This document shows positions 17,880 through 29,300 of a stretch of DNA of 64,000 nt, piece by piece. The DNA lies in contig NZ_JACHCQ010000030.1 in assembly GCF_014205835.1 (NCBI RefSeq), positions 23,619-87,618 on the forward strand, given 5' to 3'. Made by a program: the position numbers and the translations under genes. The first letter of the stretch is position 1; each line of letters starts with the position of its first letter. A model generated the notes under the pieces. That model did no database searches and was not told the DNA's origin. It saw nothing but the letters and a program-made list of their open reading frames with translations. This DNA is from Pedobacter sp. AK013 (GTDB lineage Bacteria > Bacteroidota > Bacteroidia > Sphingobacteriales > Sphingobacteriaceae).

Positions 17880-18644
17880 TTATGTTTCCTGGAAAAAGTT
17901 TAATAATGATTCTGCAATAACTAGTGGTTGCTGGATGGGGATATTATGATTTCCGGGTATAGCAATTAACGAAGCATTTTCAATTAATCCGTCTAATTGT
18001 TTGCCTGCATTAAGGCAATTGGAATCGGTACCATAAAGCAATAGTGTGCTCTTTTTTATAGTTTCAATTGCCTGACTGCCAAAAAAATCTTTTTCAAGCA
18101 CCATATCTGTTTTAATCGACGTTTGATAAAAGAGGTACTCGTACATACGGTGGTTACGTTCCATTTGTCTTTTACCCATTTTCACTTTGGTGGTATCGGT
18201 AAAATTTTCGACGTAATGCTCCAAAAACTCGCGGCTGTACTCATCAATAATGCCCCTTGTTTTATCATCGTTCGGATCCGGTGCTTCTATTACCGCAAGC
18301 TTGTTGATCTGCTCTGGAAAACGGATCGCCATTTTTAAGGCAATCAATCCACCGAAACTATAACCGCCTAAATGCACCTGCTGTAAGTTTAATGCCTCCA
18401 TTAATGCCAAAAGATCGTTGGTCATGCTTTGCAGATCGTAACCTGTTAATGCCTTTTCGCTCATGCCATGGCTTTTTAGATCATATAGTACTACATGATA
18501 TTTTGTGGCCAGAAGCGGTGCAATATTAAAATAATAGACAGACAGGTTACTGAACATCCCGTGAACCAGGATGATGGTTTCAGCAGCTTCTTTATTGAGC
18601 TCCTGAACGTGAACCGATTTGCCGTTTACTGTTATGATTGGCAT
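17880..18644 (-). CDS. alpha/beta hydrolase (possible thioesterase) of the lipid cluster
   Basis: This 254-residue alpha/beta hydrolase has the oxyanion segment VHGMFSN, nucleophile elbow GGYSFGG (Ser ~95), acid in YGTDSNC (~218) and catalytic His in PGNHNIP (~238). There is no signal peptide. It starts inside the end of the ACP gene (13-bp overlap), so it is translationally coupled to the carrier protein. Together with the lack of a thioesterase domain at the end of either megasynthase, this suggests it releases the acyl chain from the carrier or edits mis-loaded chains. That role is inferred from context; the fold and triad are visible. Confidence 0.8.
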   Translation of the reverse strand: MPIITVNGKSVHVQELNKEAAETIILVHGMFSNLSVYYFNIAPLLATKYHVVLYDLKSHGMSEKALTGYDLQSMTNDLLALMEALNLQQVHLGGYSFGGLIALKMAIRFPEQINKLAVIEAPDPNDDKTRGIIDEYSREFLEHYVENFTDTTKVKMGKRQMERNHRMYEYLFYQTSIKTDMVLEKDFFGSQAIETIKKSTLLLYGTDSNCLNAGKQLDGLIENASLIAIPGNHNIPIQQPLVIAESLLNFFQET

Positions 18645-18928
18645 TCTTCGATATAAGAGATGATCATACCTAAGTTTAAGTTGATCAGCTGATCTAAATC
18701 CATTGAAGATAACCAGCCAGTAAAATCAATCTGATCACCGAAGTGTGCTTTGATTTTTTCGGAAAAGGATACAATTTCGATGCTATCCATTTCCAGATCT
18801 TTGGTGAAAGAACTTTCTGGTGTGATATCCATTTCTTCAACAAATTCTTCGCCGATTACTTCGGTGATAAATTGTTTCATGAGGTCGAAAATTTCTTCGC
18901 TGCTTAATTTTGTAGTTATAGTGTCCAT
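18632..18928 (-). CDS. free-standing acyl carrier protein
   Basis: This 98-residue acidic helical protein has the phosphopantetheine attachment motif LEMDSIEIVSF, with the carrier serine at position 49. It overlaps the megasynthase gene upstream and the hydrolase gene downstream by 13 bp each. It differs from the two ACP domains inside the large synthase, which read DSIKR rather than DSIEI, so it probably serves a separate step such as presenting a starter or a finished acyl chain to the acyltransferases. The phosphopantetheinyl transferase needed to load it is fused to the protein encoded immediately upstream. Confidence 0.9.
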   Translation of the reverse strand: MDTITTKLSSEEIFDLMKQFITEVIGEEFVEEMDITPESSFTKDLEMDSIEIVSFSEKIKAHFGDQIDFTGWLSSMDLDQLINLNLGMIISYIEECQS

Positions 18929-21900
18929 CCGATGATATAGTTTTTATGTTTGATTGTTTTGATTGTGATGTTGTTGATGCGTAATTCTTCGCCGTTAATT
19001 TCTTCAACGGTATAAGCTTTTGGGTTACCCTGTAAACCTTTGCCCAGGTATTTTCCGTAAGCTTCTTTGGCCACCCAAAAACGGGTTGCCCATTCTATTT
19101 TATCTCTATTTTGGAGCAGGGCTATTTCATGGTCGTTAAAAACAAGATCAAAGAAACCCGCGCTCCGTTCTTCAATATGTTCGATATCGATGCCAACCGA
19201 TTCGTTAAAACGCGCTATACCAACGGCATCAGTTCCCTTATGTGCAATGGAGATATTGATATTATCTGTTAAACCACCTTTAACATAAGGTTTGCGGTAT
19301 TCATCCGAATAAATTTCAAAAGTGATGGGATAACAGGCCTGGTTTTTCTGTGTATTTAATAAATTCCGTACAGCATCTTTTGCGGCTACTCGGCTGATCA
19401 TCCAGGTTCTTCTTTTATTCGGTAGTAAGTTATTGTGGTGTTTTTTCTCGGTCTGGTTAAAATATCTTTTCAGAATAAAATCCCATGATACCACACGCGA
19501 ATATGCGTTGCCAAAAAGAAAAACACCAGGTGCAACTTCTTCTGATAAACGGTTATGGAGCGGCGACATTGAAACGTTCCAGAGCGGTTCATCAATCTCA
19601 AGTCTGCGGTTTTGCCAACCGGTGATGATGAGCCAGGTAATGCCATCTCTTTTCATCACGATATCTGCAGTGGCAAATTCATCGTTAATTTCAGTGAGTA
19701 CACAGGTACATTCGAATTGTCCTTTCTGATCGGCCATATCGCCAAAGAATTCTATTTCCTGAATTTTAACCGGGAAAGCAATCCTATCTTTTTCTAAAGT
19801 GAGCTGTAGCCATAAACCAAACAGTTGACCTGCATTATCGAGTAATGAGCCCTTTCCACCTGCTGCTTCAATGATGCCTGTAATTCCTTTTTGGCCAACG
19901 GCTATCAGTTTTTTAATGCCTTGGTAATCTGGTCCGTGGAACATGTGCGCATCGTAAATCTGTGCAGAAGTACGGTCGATATCCAATAATTTCCCAATGT
20001 CGAAAGTTCTGTTTGGAGCAGCATTTAGCTGTGTTGCCAACTGTACTTCTGCATTGGCAAAACGCTCCAGATTGAGGTAAACCTTTTGCTCGTCTTTCCA
20101 TTCGCCAGTTACAATTTCCTGGAATGGTTTAACCACGTTCATCCATTGTAATACGCGCATGTTTAAGATTTTCTGTACCTTTTCTTCTGGCGATTGTGCA
20201 TTAGCTATTTCGGCAAATACTTCAAAAATCATGGTCATCGGGATTACTGGATCCATATCTTCAACCGTTGGCCATCCTTTTGGTTGCCTTAATAGCGAGT
20301 GATCGATAAGGTAAGGACAGTTATCCAGGCTTACATCAAGTTTTTGGCTAAAAGGTTGTCTGATCGGTTTTATTGGTTTAGCAGGTGCCCAATTGCTTGG
20401 CCGGTCAATCTGAAATGCAGCATTTTCGAACAAATCGATCATTTCACTCTGCATGTTGATCATTTCCATTACATTCTCATTAAAAGCCTGTAAAACCGGA
20501 TGTTTTGCCTCAACCAAAGTTTTGGGTTGTACAGGCTGAGCTTGTTTAATGGTTAAGCCCTTAAGCGTTTGCAGGTTATGGATAATCGGTGAACCCAATT
20601 CGAGCTTGATCCCTTTGTTTTTTTGTGGAGGATTTGATTTGATATTGCCCAAATAACTTAGGCCGATTTCTTTTCCTTCGATAAAAAGCGCAGCCAAAAC
20701 CCTTTGTAACTGCGTAATACCCGAACGGATCGGCACATTGGCACTAATGGTACTAAAATCTTTCCCTTTCAGTGTATCGTCAATAAAACCAACTAAGCCG
20801 CCCGAACCCACCTGGATAAATACGCGTGCACCCTCAGCATATAGTTTTTCGGTAAGCTCACGGAAACGCACTGGTTTAATCAGGTGTTCGGCACTTAACT
20901 GGCGGATGGCTTCAAAGCCTTCAGGGTAAGTTTCTAAAGTAGTTGCCGACCAAAGCGGAGTAGTGGTTTTCCGGAACTGCATATCCTGCATGCCTTCGAG
21001 GATCAAGCCCAGTTTATCGGCCACAAATGGAGAGTGGAAACCCGATTGGAATGGCAGAATCTGATGAAAAATCTGTTTTACCTTCAATATGGGAACCAAT
21101 TCATCCAATGCAGTTTTACTGCCACAGAGGATTACCTGTTGCGGGCAGTTATCGTTTGAAAGGTATAAATCGGGAATGCTTTCTAAAATTGGCTGAAGCG
21201 TATCTAAACCACAACCCACAGCAATAAAGCGCGAGTCTTTCAATTCAAAAGTTTTGGGATTGAGTACACTCAGTAAATTCATTACGGAACTTTCTTCTGC
21301 TAATTCCGAAGATCTTGCCGCAAGCCATTCGCCAAGGCTGTGGCCCGCGTTCATATCAGATTTAATGCCCAATTGTTTTAAAGCCTGATCTAAAACACTG
21401 CTTTTGTTCAGTATGTTGAGTGCTTCGCTTAAAAGGCCATCCTGTTTTTCGTTTTCGTCGATACTAATGTTGAAATAATCGGCTACTGATTTAATTTCGC
21501 CGCCAGCAAGTCCGTCTAAACCCGGAAAAACAAAGGCTATTTTACCATCATTTGCCAATAATGGCGCATTGGTGTACCAGATGTCCTGTTTATTTCTCCA
21601 AGGAGAATTTTTAGCTACAATTTTTAAAGCTTTTTTGATTCTTTCAGGACTAGGGTTAAACAATACCAAACGGAAATTTCCATTCCCAATGCTATAATCG
21701 CCGTTTTCGAGCGATTGGATCAAAGCCTTCTGACTTGGTCTCGCAATCACCAATACCTCATCTTTTTTTGGAGCATCGTAAGCAGTTAACACCACATGTG
21801 CGTTGATGCCACCAAAGCCAAATGCATTTACAGCAGCCAGTTTAGGCAAACCCGATTGGTTCCAGTCTATCGCTTTTTGTACGGCAGAAAAACGGGTTTC

Positions 21901-23151
21901 GGCAAGTTGTGCTACAGGCTCTTCGCAATGTAAGGTAGGAGGGATAATGCCGTGATATAAAGCCAGACTAGATTTTATTAAACCGGCAATACCTGCTGCT
22001 GGCATAGCATGGCCGATATTCGATTTTACAGAACCAATACCTGCTTTTGGCAGATCGGCATCCTGACCGAAAAATTGCTTTAAGGTTTCTACCTCTGTTT
22101 TATCGCCTAGTGGTGTACCGGTACCGTGGGCTTCTAAATAGCCAATATTTTTGCTTTCTAGTTCTGCATTTTTCCAGGCTTCGGAAATGGCTTTCAACTG
22201 GCCTTTGACCGATGGACTCATTACGCTGGTTCCACTGCCATCGCTGCTAATACCTACACCTTTAATTACGGAATAGATTTTATCCTGATCCCTGATGGCA
22301 TCTTCGAGGCGTTTAAGTACCACAAAACCACAACCCTCGCCAATAATCAATCCATCAGCGTTTTGATCGAAGGGTTTTATTTTTTCCTGTTTGGATAAAG
22401 CACCAAGTTGGGAGAATATACTCCAAAAAGCAACATTCTGACCTAAATGTACACCGCCAGCAATAATCATATCACAGCGGCCACTATTTAGCTCCTGCAC
22501 GCCATGATCTACCGCAATAAGTGAACTGGCACAGGCTGCATCTAAAGTAAAAGCGAGTCCGCCCAAATTAAGTCGATTAGCGACTAACGATGCCACTAAA
22601 TTAGGAATCAGCCCCATTGCCGTATCGGCACTAAAGCGGCCTTTACGCAATTGGAATTCGTGTTTTACCTTTTCAATTTCAGCTTCGGTAAGTTGTGGCA
22701 TCAAATCTTTCAATACACTCGAAATCTGTTCGCCTGTACGTACAATTTCAATCGCACGGGTTGCACCCGGACCTACATAATTGCCTTTTCCGATAATGAT
22801 CCCTGTTTTATCGAGTGAATATTTTTTTTCAAATACAGCTGCATCTTCCAGTGCCTGATGAACCAGATCTAAGGTTAACAGATGATCTGGTTCTGTACCT
22901 TCAACTGCCAAAGGCAAAATCCCAAACCGCTGTGGATCGAATTGATGATCGGGGATAAAGCCACCACGGTTGCAATAAAAACGATCAACACCACCCAAAT
23001 TTTTGTCGAAATGCACGGGATCAATCCGATCGGCCGGAACCTGCTGTGTAGCATCTACCCGGTTTATAATATTTTCCCAAAAGGTCTGCATATCTTTCGC
23101 GCCCGGAAAAATGCATGACATTCCAATAATTGCTACATCGCTTTTCTTCAT
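18916..23151 (-). CDS. type I PKS/PUFA-synthase-like megasynthase: KS-AT-DH-PPTase
   Basis: This 1411-residue cytoplasmic multidomain enzyme opens with KS at ~1-435, with all three catalytic residues: Cys ~204 in DAACASSL, His ~340 in EAHGTGTPLGD and His ~378 in KSNIGHAMPAAG. AT follows at ~530-830, with GHSLGEW (Ser ~604) and FHSPF, but the usual GQGSQ is replaced by FPGLDGLAGGE. A linker follows, then a double-hotdog DH-like domain at ~930-1190 with DHSLL (His ~950) and DNAGQLFG (Asp ~1105). The C-terminus (~1200-1411) is a 4'-phosphopantetheinyl transferase with VGIDIEHIEE and WVAKEAYGK, which activates carrier proteins. It has no ACP of its own, so it must work with the ACPs of the larger synthase and the free ACP. 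The gene overlaps the ACP gene downstream. Confidence 0.88.
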   Translation of the reverse strand: MKKSDVAIIGMSCIFPGAKDMQTFWENIINRVDATQQVPADRIDPVHFDKNLGGVDRFYCNRGGFIPDHQFDPQRFGILPLAVEGTEPDHLLTLDLVHQALEDAAVFEKKYSLDKTGIIIGKGNYVGPGATRAIEIVRTGEQISSVLKDLMPQLTEAEIEKVKHEFQLRKGRFSADTAMGLIPNLVASLVANRLNLGGLAFTLDAACASSLIAVDHGVQELNSGRCDMIIAGGVHLGQNVAFWSIFSQLGALSKQEKIKPFDQNADGLIIGEGCGFVVLKRLEDAIRDQDKIYSVIKGVGISSDGSGTSVMSPSVKGQLKAISEAWKNAELESKNIGYLEAHGTGTPLGDKTEVETLKQFFGQDADLPKAGIGSVKSNIGHAMPAAGIAGLIKSSLALYHGIIPPTLHCEEPVAQLAETRFSAVQKAIDWNQSGLPKLAAVNAFGFGGINAHVVLTAYDAPKKDEVLVIARPSQKALIQSLENGDYSIGNGNFRLVLFNPSPERIKKALKIVAKNSPWRNKQDIWYTNAPLLANDGKIAFVFPGLDGLAGGEIKSVADYFNISIDENEKQDGLLSEALNILNKSSVLDQALKQLGIKSDMNAGHSLGEWLAARSSELAEESSVMNLLSVLNPKTFELKDSRFIAVGCGLDTLQPILESIPDLYLSNDNCPQQVILCGSKTALDELVPILKVKQIFHQILPFQSGFHSPFVADKLGLILEGMQDMQFRKTTTPLWSATTLETYPEGFEAIRQLSAEHLIKPVRFRELTEKLYAEGARVFIQVGSGGLVGFIDDTLKGKDFSTISANVPIRSGITQLQRVLAALFIEGKEIGLSYLGNIKSNPPQKNKGIKLELGSPIIHNLQTLKGLTIKQAQPVQPKTLVEAKHPVLQAFNENVMEMINMQSEMIDLFENAAFQIDRPSNWAPAKPIKPIRQPFSQKLDVSLDNCPYLIDHSLLRQPKGWPTVEDMDPVIPMTMIFEVFAEIANAQSPEEKVQKILNMRVLQWMNVVKPFQEIVTGEWKDEQKVYLNLERFANAEVQLATQLNAAPNRTFDIGKLLDIDRTSAQIYDAHMFHGPDYQGIKKLIAVGQKGITGIIEAAGGKGSLLDNAGQLFGLWLQLTLEKDRIAFPVKIQEIEFFGDMADQKGQFECTCVLTEINDEFATADIVMKRDGITWLIITGWQNRRLEIDEPLWNVSMSPLHNRLSEEVAPGVFLFGNAYSRVVSWDFILKRYFNQTEKKHHNNLLPNKRRTWMISRVAAKDAVRNLLNTQKNQACYPITFEIYSDEYRKPYVKGGLTDNINISIAHKGTDAVGIARFNESVGIDIEHIEERSAGFFDLVFNDHEIALLQNRDKIEWATRFWVAKEAYGKYLGKGLQGNPKAYTVEEINGEELRINNITIKTIKHKNYIIGWTL

Positions 23152-23202
23152 TCTGTTCGCTTAGGGGATCTTTATAATCTTTAGTTCTAGTAATAAAAGG
23201 TT

Positions 23203-23297
23203 CGTCATTGCGAGGCACTAAGCAATCCTAAAGCGTTCTCTAGTAGCGATAGTTGTAAGATTGCTTCGTCGGCTGAAAAAGCCTTCTCGCAATGACG
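23203..23297. repeat. 95-bp palindromic repeat between the two megasynthase genes
   Basis: The ends CGTCATTGCG (23203-23212) and CGCAATGACG (23288-23297) are perfect inverse repeats. Inside them AAGCAATC (about 23219-23226) and GATTGCTT (about 23259-23266) also pair, and a GGCTGAAAAAGCC hairpin lies at 23271-23283. The transcript would fold into a long stem. Worn relatives lie at 2684-2806 and 61043-61082. This resembles the dispersed intergenic palindromes common in many bacteria. Placed inside an apparent operon, it could stabilise or split the mRNA. Confidence 0.75.
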
Positions 23298-23329
23298 ACC
23301 ATTGGTTAAAAATATCGACATCGATCTTT

Positions 23330-26300
23330 CTATGTCCAGGTATTTCCAGCCATAATCAATACCTGGCTTTCTTTACCATATTTAAGTTCGTTCAGGAAAG
23401 TTTCCATTCCATCCTGTAAAGGGATCAAGGCAATTCCCCTGCGTTGGTACTCTTTTTCTAATGTTGGCGAAACCATGCCAGCACCTTTCCAAGGTCCCCA
23501 GTTAATCGCCATTACCTTACCTTGAATCTTCTGTTTTAAGGCCCAGGCATATTTGTCCATCACGCTGTTTGCTGCAGCATAATCAGTTTGTCCGCGGTTC
23601 CCATAAACAGAAGCAATGCTCGAGAAAAGGATTACAAACTGGGTTTCAGGCCTTAATTGTTCAGCCAATACCCTTAATGGGGTTACTTTGGTATCGAAAA
23701 CACGCCCAAATGATTCGGAGGTTTTACTGCTGAATAGTTTATCTTCTAATAAGCCTGCACCATGTACTACACCATCAATCCGGCCATAGTCTTCGTAAAC
23801 CTGGTTGATTAAACGGGTTAAGGCACCTTCATCTTTAAGGTCTAATGATTCATAAACCACAGTAGAACCACCTTCTTCTAAAGTTGCAATGCAACGTAAA
23901 ATCTGATTGTTTTTATAAATTCTGTTGGTTTCCTGTTCTATTTCTGCAGGTTTTTTAATCTCACTATGTTTAATTAGGTATTGTCTGATCTCATCTTTGG
24001 TTTTCAATGCAGCGCTTGCTTCGTTTGCAGAAGCAATTGGATTTGCAGAGCGGCCAACCAAAATATACCTGCAAGGGTAATCTTTTGCAAAATGGATCAT
24101 CAGTTCGGCGGTAATGCCTTGTGCACCACCTAAAACCATTACTACTGCATCTTTATCCAAATGGATGTGTGCATCCGTTTCGGTACTTAAAGGTTGCGGT
24201 ACCAGTTCCATAATATGCCTTTTATGGTCATTGTAAATAATCTCTGAAGGTTTATCCGGATTCAGGATTTCGTTTAAGGTAATGTTAGTGATTTCATCCG
24301 GCGACATCTTCGTTTCGAGACTGATGAAACGGCATTTGGTATGTTCGTATTCGCGGTCTAAACTTTTAAAGAAACCAGAGTAACCTTGATAATTTCTCAA
24401 GAAAGAAATATCAGATTGATCGTTAAAATATTGTTTGGTATCCGCAATCAGGTACACCCATTTTACAGTATCAAAATTTAGTTTTTTAATGGTAGCGAAA
24501 TGATCAAGGATACCCACTTTTTGCTGTGCTTCGAACATATTCAAAATAATAAGGCCCTGGTAACCATCCAGTGAATCTTCAAAACTCACCAGATCGGCAA
24601 TGGCACCATGTTTTTCCAACACTTTCTTTATTTTGATCGCCTGTCCGCCACCATCATCGGTTAAGGCAAAACGCTGTCCTTTTAGAATGGCTGCTTCGGT
24701 AATGGTAAGTGCAGCAGGAGTTAGCTCAAATCTTAAACGGGATAATTTTTCTTTAACCGTTTGATCATCGATGCTCTCCTCAATAAGCTTTTTTGCTTCG
24801 GTAAGCACCTCCGAGCTCTCTGCTTCAACATCTGCAATCCAGTTAACCAGTGCATTTAAGGTTTTGATCGCCGCCAATTTTTCCATTAAATCATCAGCTT
24901 GGTCGCTTTGTGTACCGAAACCGATCTTTTCTTTAAGTGAGGCAATAATTTCCATTCTTTTGATCGAATCGATACTTAAATCAGCTTCAAGATCCAAATC
25001 CATGCCCAACATTTCTTTAGGATAACCTGTTTTTTCGCTCACTACATCAAGAATAGCCGATTTTAACTGGTCGATAGAAAATTTAGTCTGTTCAGGTTGG
25101 CCTGTTGGCGTTGCTACCGGAGCAGGGGCACTAACAGTTTTTGGCTGTTCGGTATTTTCAGTAATCCAGTTTACCAGGCTGCTTAATGTTTTTAGCCCTG
25201 CAAGCTGCTCCATAATTTTATCTTCTGGAAGATTCAGTTGAGAAAAACCACCCAGTTCGGTACGTAGAGCACCAATAATTTCGACACGTTTGATCGAATC
25301 GATACTTAAGTCGGCCTCCAGATCCATTTCCATGCCCAACATTTCCTGTGGATAGCCGGTTTTATCGCTCACGATCTGCAACAACACCAATTTTAAATCT
25401 TTTTGTGCAGCTATTGGTGTTATTACCTCAATCTGTGGTATTTCCTGTTTTACTGTGATCTGATTTTCGGTACGAAGCGGTTGAGGCGTCTGATATGATG
25501 TTAAAGGCTGATTAATGATTTGTGTAGATATCGCAGGCGCCTGTCCTAAAAAGGAAAGCATTACATCACGTTGTGCCTGGATCAGCATTTTCATGCTGTG
25601 CAGGTACTCCTGCATCATCAAGTCTTTGGCTGAGCTGTTAACCTGTTGATTTTCATTTAGTGTAGAGGTGTTATTCATAAGGATAATCGGTTTAGTAATA
25701 GGGGATGCACCATTTGCCGGAAGTTTACCCGTTGATGGAACAGCATGCTGACCATTTACGTACCAAATGGCCGGACTTTTTTTGTAAATTGAGGGTTCGT
25801 TGAGATTGATGATTTTAACGGAACGACCTTCGAATAATTTTTCGAGTTTGATTTCGCGGCCTGTAGCCATGTAACCAGCTAGTGTACCCAGCAAATTGCT
25901 GAGTTTGTTCTGACCTTGATCTTCTGTGTGTAAAATCACTTCGTCTTTGCCGATGCATGATTTGGTTAAACCACTTAGTACCTTGCCAGGGCCAACTTCT
26001 ACGAAAACCCTGGCTCCGGTAGCATACATATCCCTTAGCTCATCGACAAAAAGGACAGGTTTTATCAAATGGTCGGTCAAACGTTCTTTAACTGCGGCCG
26101 CTTCAGTTGGATACTCTTTTGCAGTGGTGTTAGACCATACCGGAATTTTTAGATCGTTAAAGGTTACACCTGAAAGCACTTGTTGGTAAAGCTGTTTCGA
26201 TTTGGCCACTAATGGACTATGGAAAGCACAGGCTACTTCAAGTGGTCGGAAAGATACTTTGGCTTCTTTTAAAACTGCAGCCAACTGGCCGATAGCTGCT

Positions 26301-29300
26301 GTACTGCCCGCAATAACACATTGCGTTGGTGCATTAAAGTTTACCGGATAAATGTCGGCAATATTGTCAAGGTATTGTGCAAGGTCTTCTTGTTTTGCAC
26401 TTACGGCAATCATAGTACCCGGATCGCCATTTTCTACGGCATTCAAAATAGATTGTGCCCGTTCTGCGCTCAGGTGAACCAAAGCTTCTTCTTCAAAAGC
26501 ACCAGCAAAACAAAGTGCGGGCAATTCGCCGTAACTATGGCCAGCAACCATATCGGGCACAATGCCCAATGATTTTAAGAAGTTAGCAATAGCCAGATCA
26601 ACAATACCCAATAATGGTTGTGCCATGCGGGTATCTTTTATGCGTTCCTTTTGTGCTTTTGCATCCGCTTCGTTAAACACGGTATTGGGGAAAAGGATTT
26701 TTTCGTATTCTGGGTAAGCTTTCAATAGTTTTCTCATTTCTGGAAAAACCACGAAAAGATCTCTAGCCATGTTTATGCGCTGGCTGCCTTGACCAGGAAA
26801 CATAAAGGCAACTTTACCCTCCTGTTTTTGGGTAAGGTAAGTATCTTTACTTTCTACGCCAGATAAAACAAGGTCGATTTTCATCACCAGATCCTCCGCG
26901 TGGTTGGCAACGATGCTCAATTGAACAGGTTTGGTATCTGCAGTTGCTAAACTATAAGCAATATCTTTCAATTCGATCTGATCGTTCAGTTCTAACAGGT
27001 TTTTTACAGCGATTACACGTGTTTTAGCCTCCTCATAGGTGTTGCCCCTAAAAACGAAAAGTTCAGATGGCCACGATTTTAAGATCGAATTTTTGTTTTC
27101 TACATTTTGGGCACTTTCTAATACCGCATGGAAGTTTGTTCCGCCAAAGCCAAAGGCACTTACGCCAGCATAACGTTTTTCTTCCATCCATAAACCAGCT
27201 TCGGTATGGAAAGCGAAAGGGCTGGTTTGTGCATTATAAAAGCTGTTAGGGGTTTTTAAGTTAATTGTAGGTGGTTTAATGCCATGGTAAACCGATAATG
27301 ATGCTTTGATTAATCCTGCAATACCTGCGGCACATTTGGTATGGCCTATCTGTGTTTTTACAGAGCCTAAATGTGTTTGTCCGACGGTTGCACCCGATTG
27401 GTTGAGCATATCGGTTAATGCACTGATTTCTGTTTTATCGCCCACTACAGTACCTGTACCATGTGCTTCTACCAAACCGATCAAAGAAGGTGTTATCCCA
27501 GCCTGACTATAAGCTCTTTCTAATGCATTTACCTGTCCGTTTTTGCGAGGCGCAGTTAAACCAAGGCTTTTGCCGTCGCTCGATCCGCCAACACCTTTAA
27601 TAATAGAATAAATGGTGTCACCATCGCGTAAAGCATCGTCATATCTTTTTAATACGATCATGGCTATACCTTCGCCAAGTGCAATTCCATCTGCCTCGGT
27701 ATCAAAAGTGGCGCATCTTCCTTTTTTAGAGAGAGCGTGTGTACTCGAGAACATGAGGTAATCGTTAATGCCATTGTGCAAATCTGCTCCTCCGGCCAAA
27801 ACCATATCCGATTTCTCTAAAAATAACTCTTGGCAGGCCAGATCGATTGCAGCAAGTGAAGAAGCACAAGCCGCATCAACGGTGTAATTTCTACCGCCCA
27901 GGTTTAGCCTGTTGGTAATCCTACCCGAAATTACATTAGCCAAAATACCGGGGAAAGAATCTTCGGTTGTTTTTGGTAAGGCAGCATCTACTTCAGCTGG
28001 CATATCGCCAAATATCTGTTTGTAATAGCCCCTAAAACTGTAACTGTTGGCGAGGTCATTTCCACCTTCGGCACCAATAATTACCGAAACATTTTCATTG
28101 TCTACGCCACCATCAGCATAACCTGCATGCTGCATGGCCTGCTTGGCCACCATTAAGGTTAGCAGTTGGGTGGGCTCTATAGCCGCAAGCGATTGCGGTG
28201 GAATACCAAATTCTAAAGGATCAAAATCTATTCTTGGTATAAAACCGCCCCATTTAGAGTGCGACATATCGCCATCAGTAGAATCAGGATTATAATATAG
28301 TTCTTTGTTCCATCTTTCATCCGGTACCTCAGTTACCGAATCCTTACCTAATATAATGTTGCGCCAGTATTCTTCAAGGTTTTTAGCACCAGGGAAGATA
28401 CAAGCCATACCCACAATGGCCACATCAAGGGCTTTTGCTTTGTTAACGGGAGGTGTAGGAAGTGCGGCGTTTAAAATATGCGAATAATTATTGTTAGCTA
28501 CATCCTGGTGAAGATCGAGCAAAGACATTACTTCTTTATGCATAGGTGCAATCTGACCGATCATATACATGCCCAGATCAGTTTGTTCAGTTTCGTCGAT
28601 TTTTACCAGTTCGTCGCCACGTCTTTCTATTCCTTTTGCAGCAATACGCAGGCGACCAACATTTAATGTTTCCAGTTTGGCCCAGATTTCTTTTTTATCC
28701 ATTCCCTCAGCCTGTAATTTCTTTTTTTCTTCGTTAAAGAAAGTGGCAAATGAAGAGTTTAAACACCTGGTTTCATGCCCGGGAGCAGTTTCGAGCAGAA
28801 CGGTTTCGTTTGCCTGCATAGCTTCCTGTTGGAATTTATCTAAAATAGCACCTGTACTAACAGCTTCTTTGGTGTATAAATAGGCTGTGCCCATTAAAAC
28901 ACCGATTTTCATTCCTTTAGCGGCCAAAGGAGCAGCCATTACAGAGATAAAGGCCGTAGAAAAAGCATCGTGGATTCCGCCTGCAAAGAAAACACTAATG
29001 CTTTCCGGATTTTCTTCCTTTAACAAACGTTCGATCTGTTTTTCCCACAATACCATGCTAGATAGTGGGCCAACGTGACCGCCACATTCCCTTCCTTCGA
29101 ATACAAATCGTTTGGCACCTTCTTTTAAAAACATATCTAAAAGAGAAGCAGAAGGTACATGCAGAAAGGTTTTGATGCCTGCTTTTTCAAAAGGTTTAGC
29201 CTGAGAAGGCCTTCCACCAGCAATTAACAGAACAGGAGGTTTTGCATTTAAGATATATTCCTGTTGTTCATCCCTAAGCTCTTGTGGTGCAAAACCTAAA

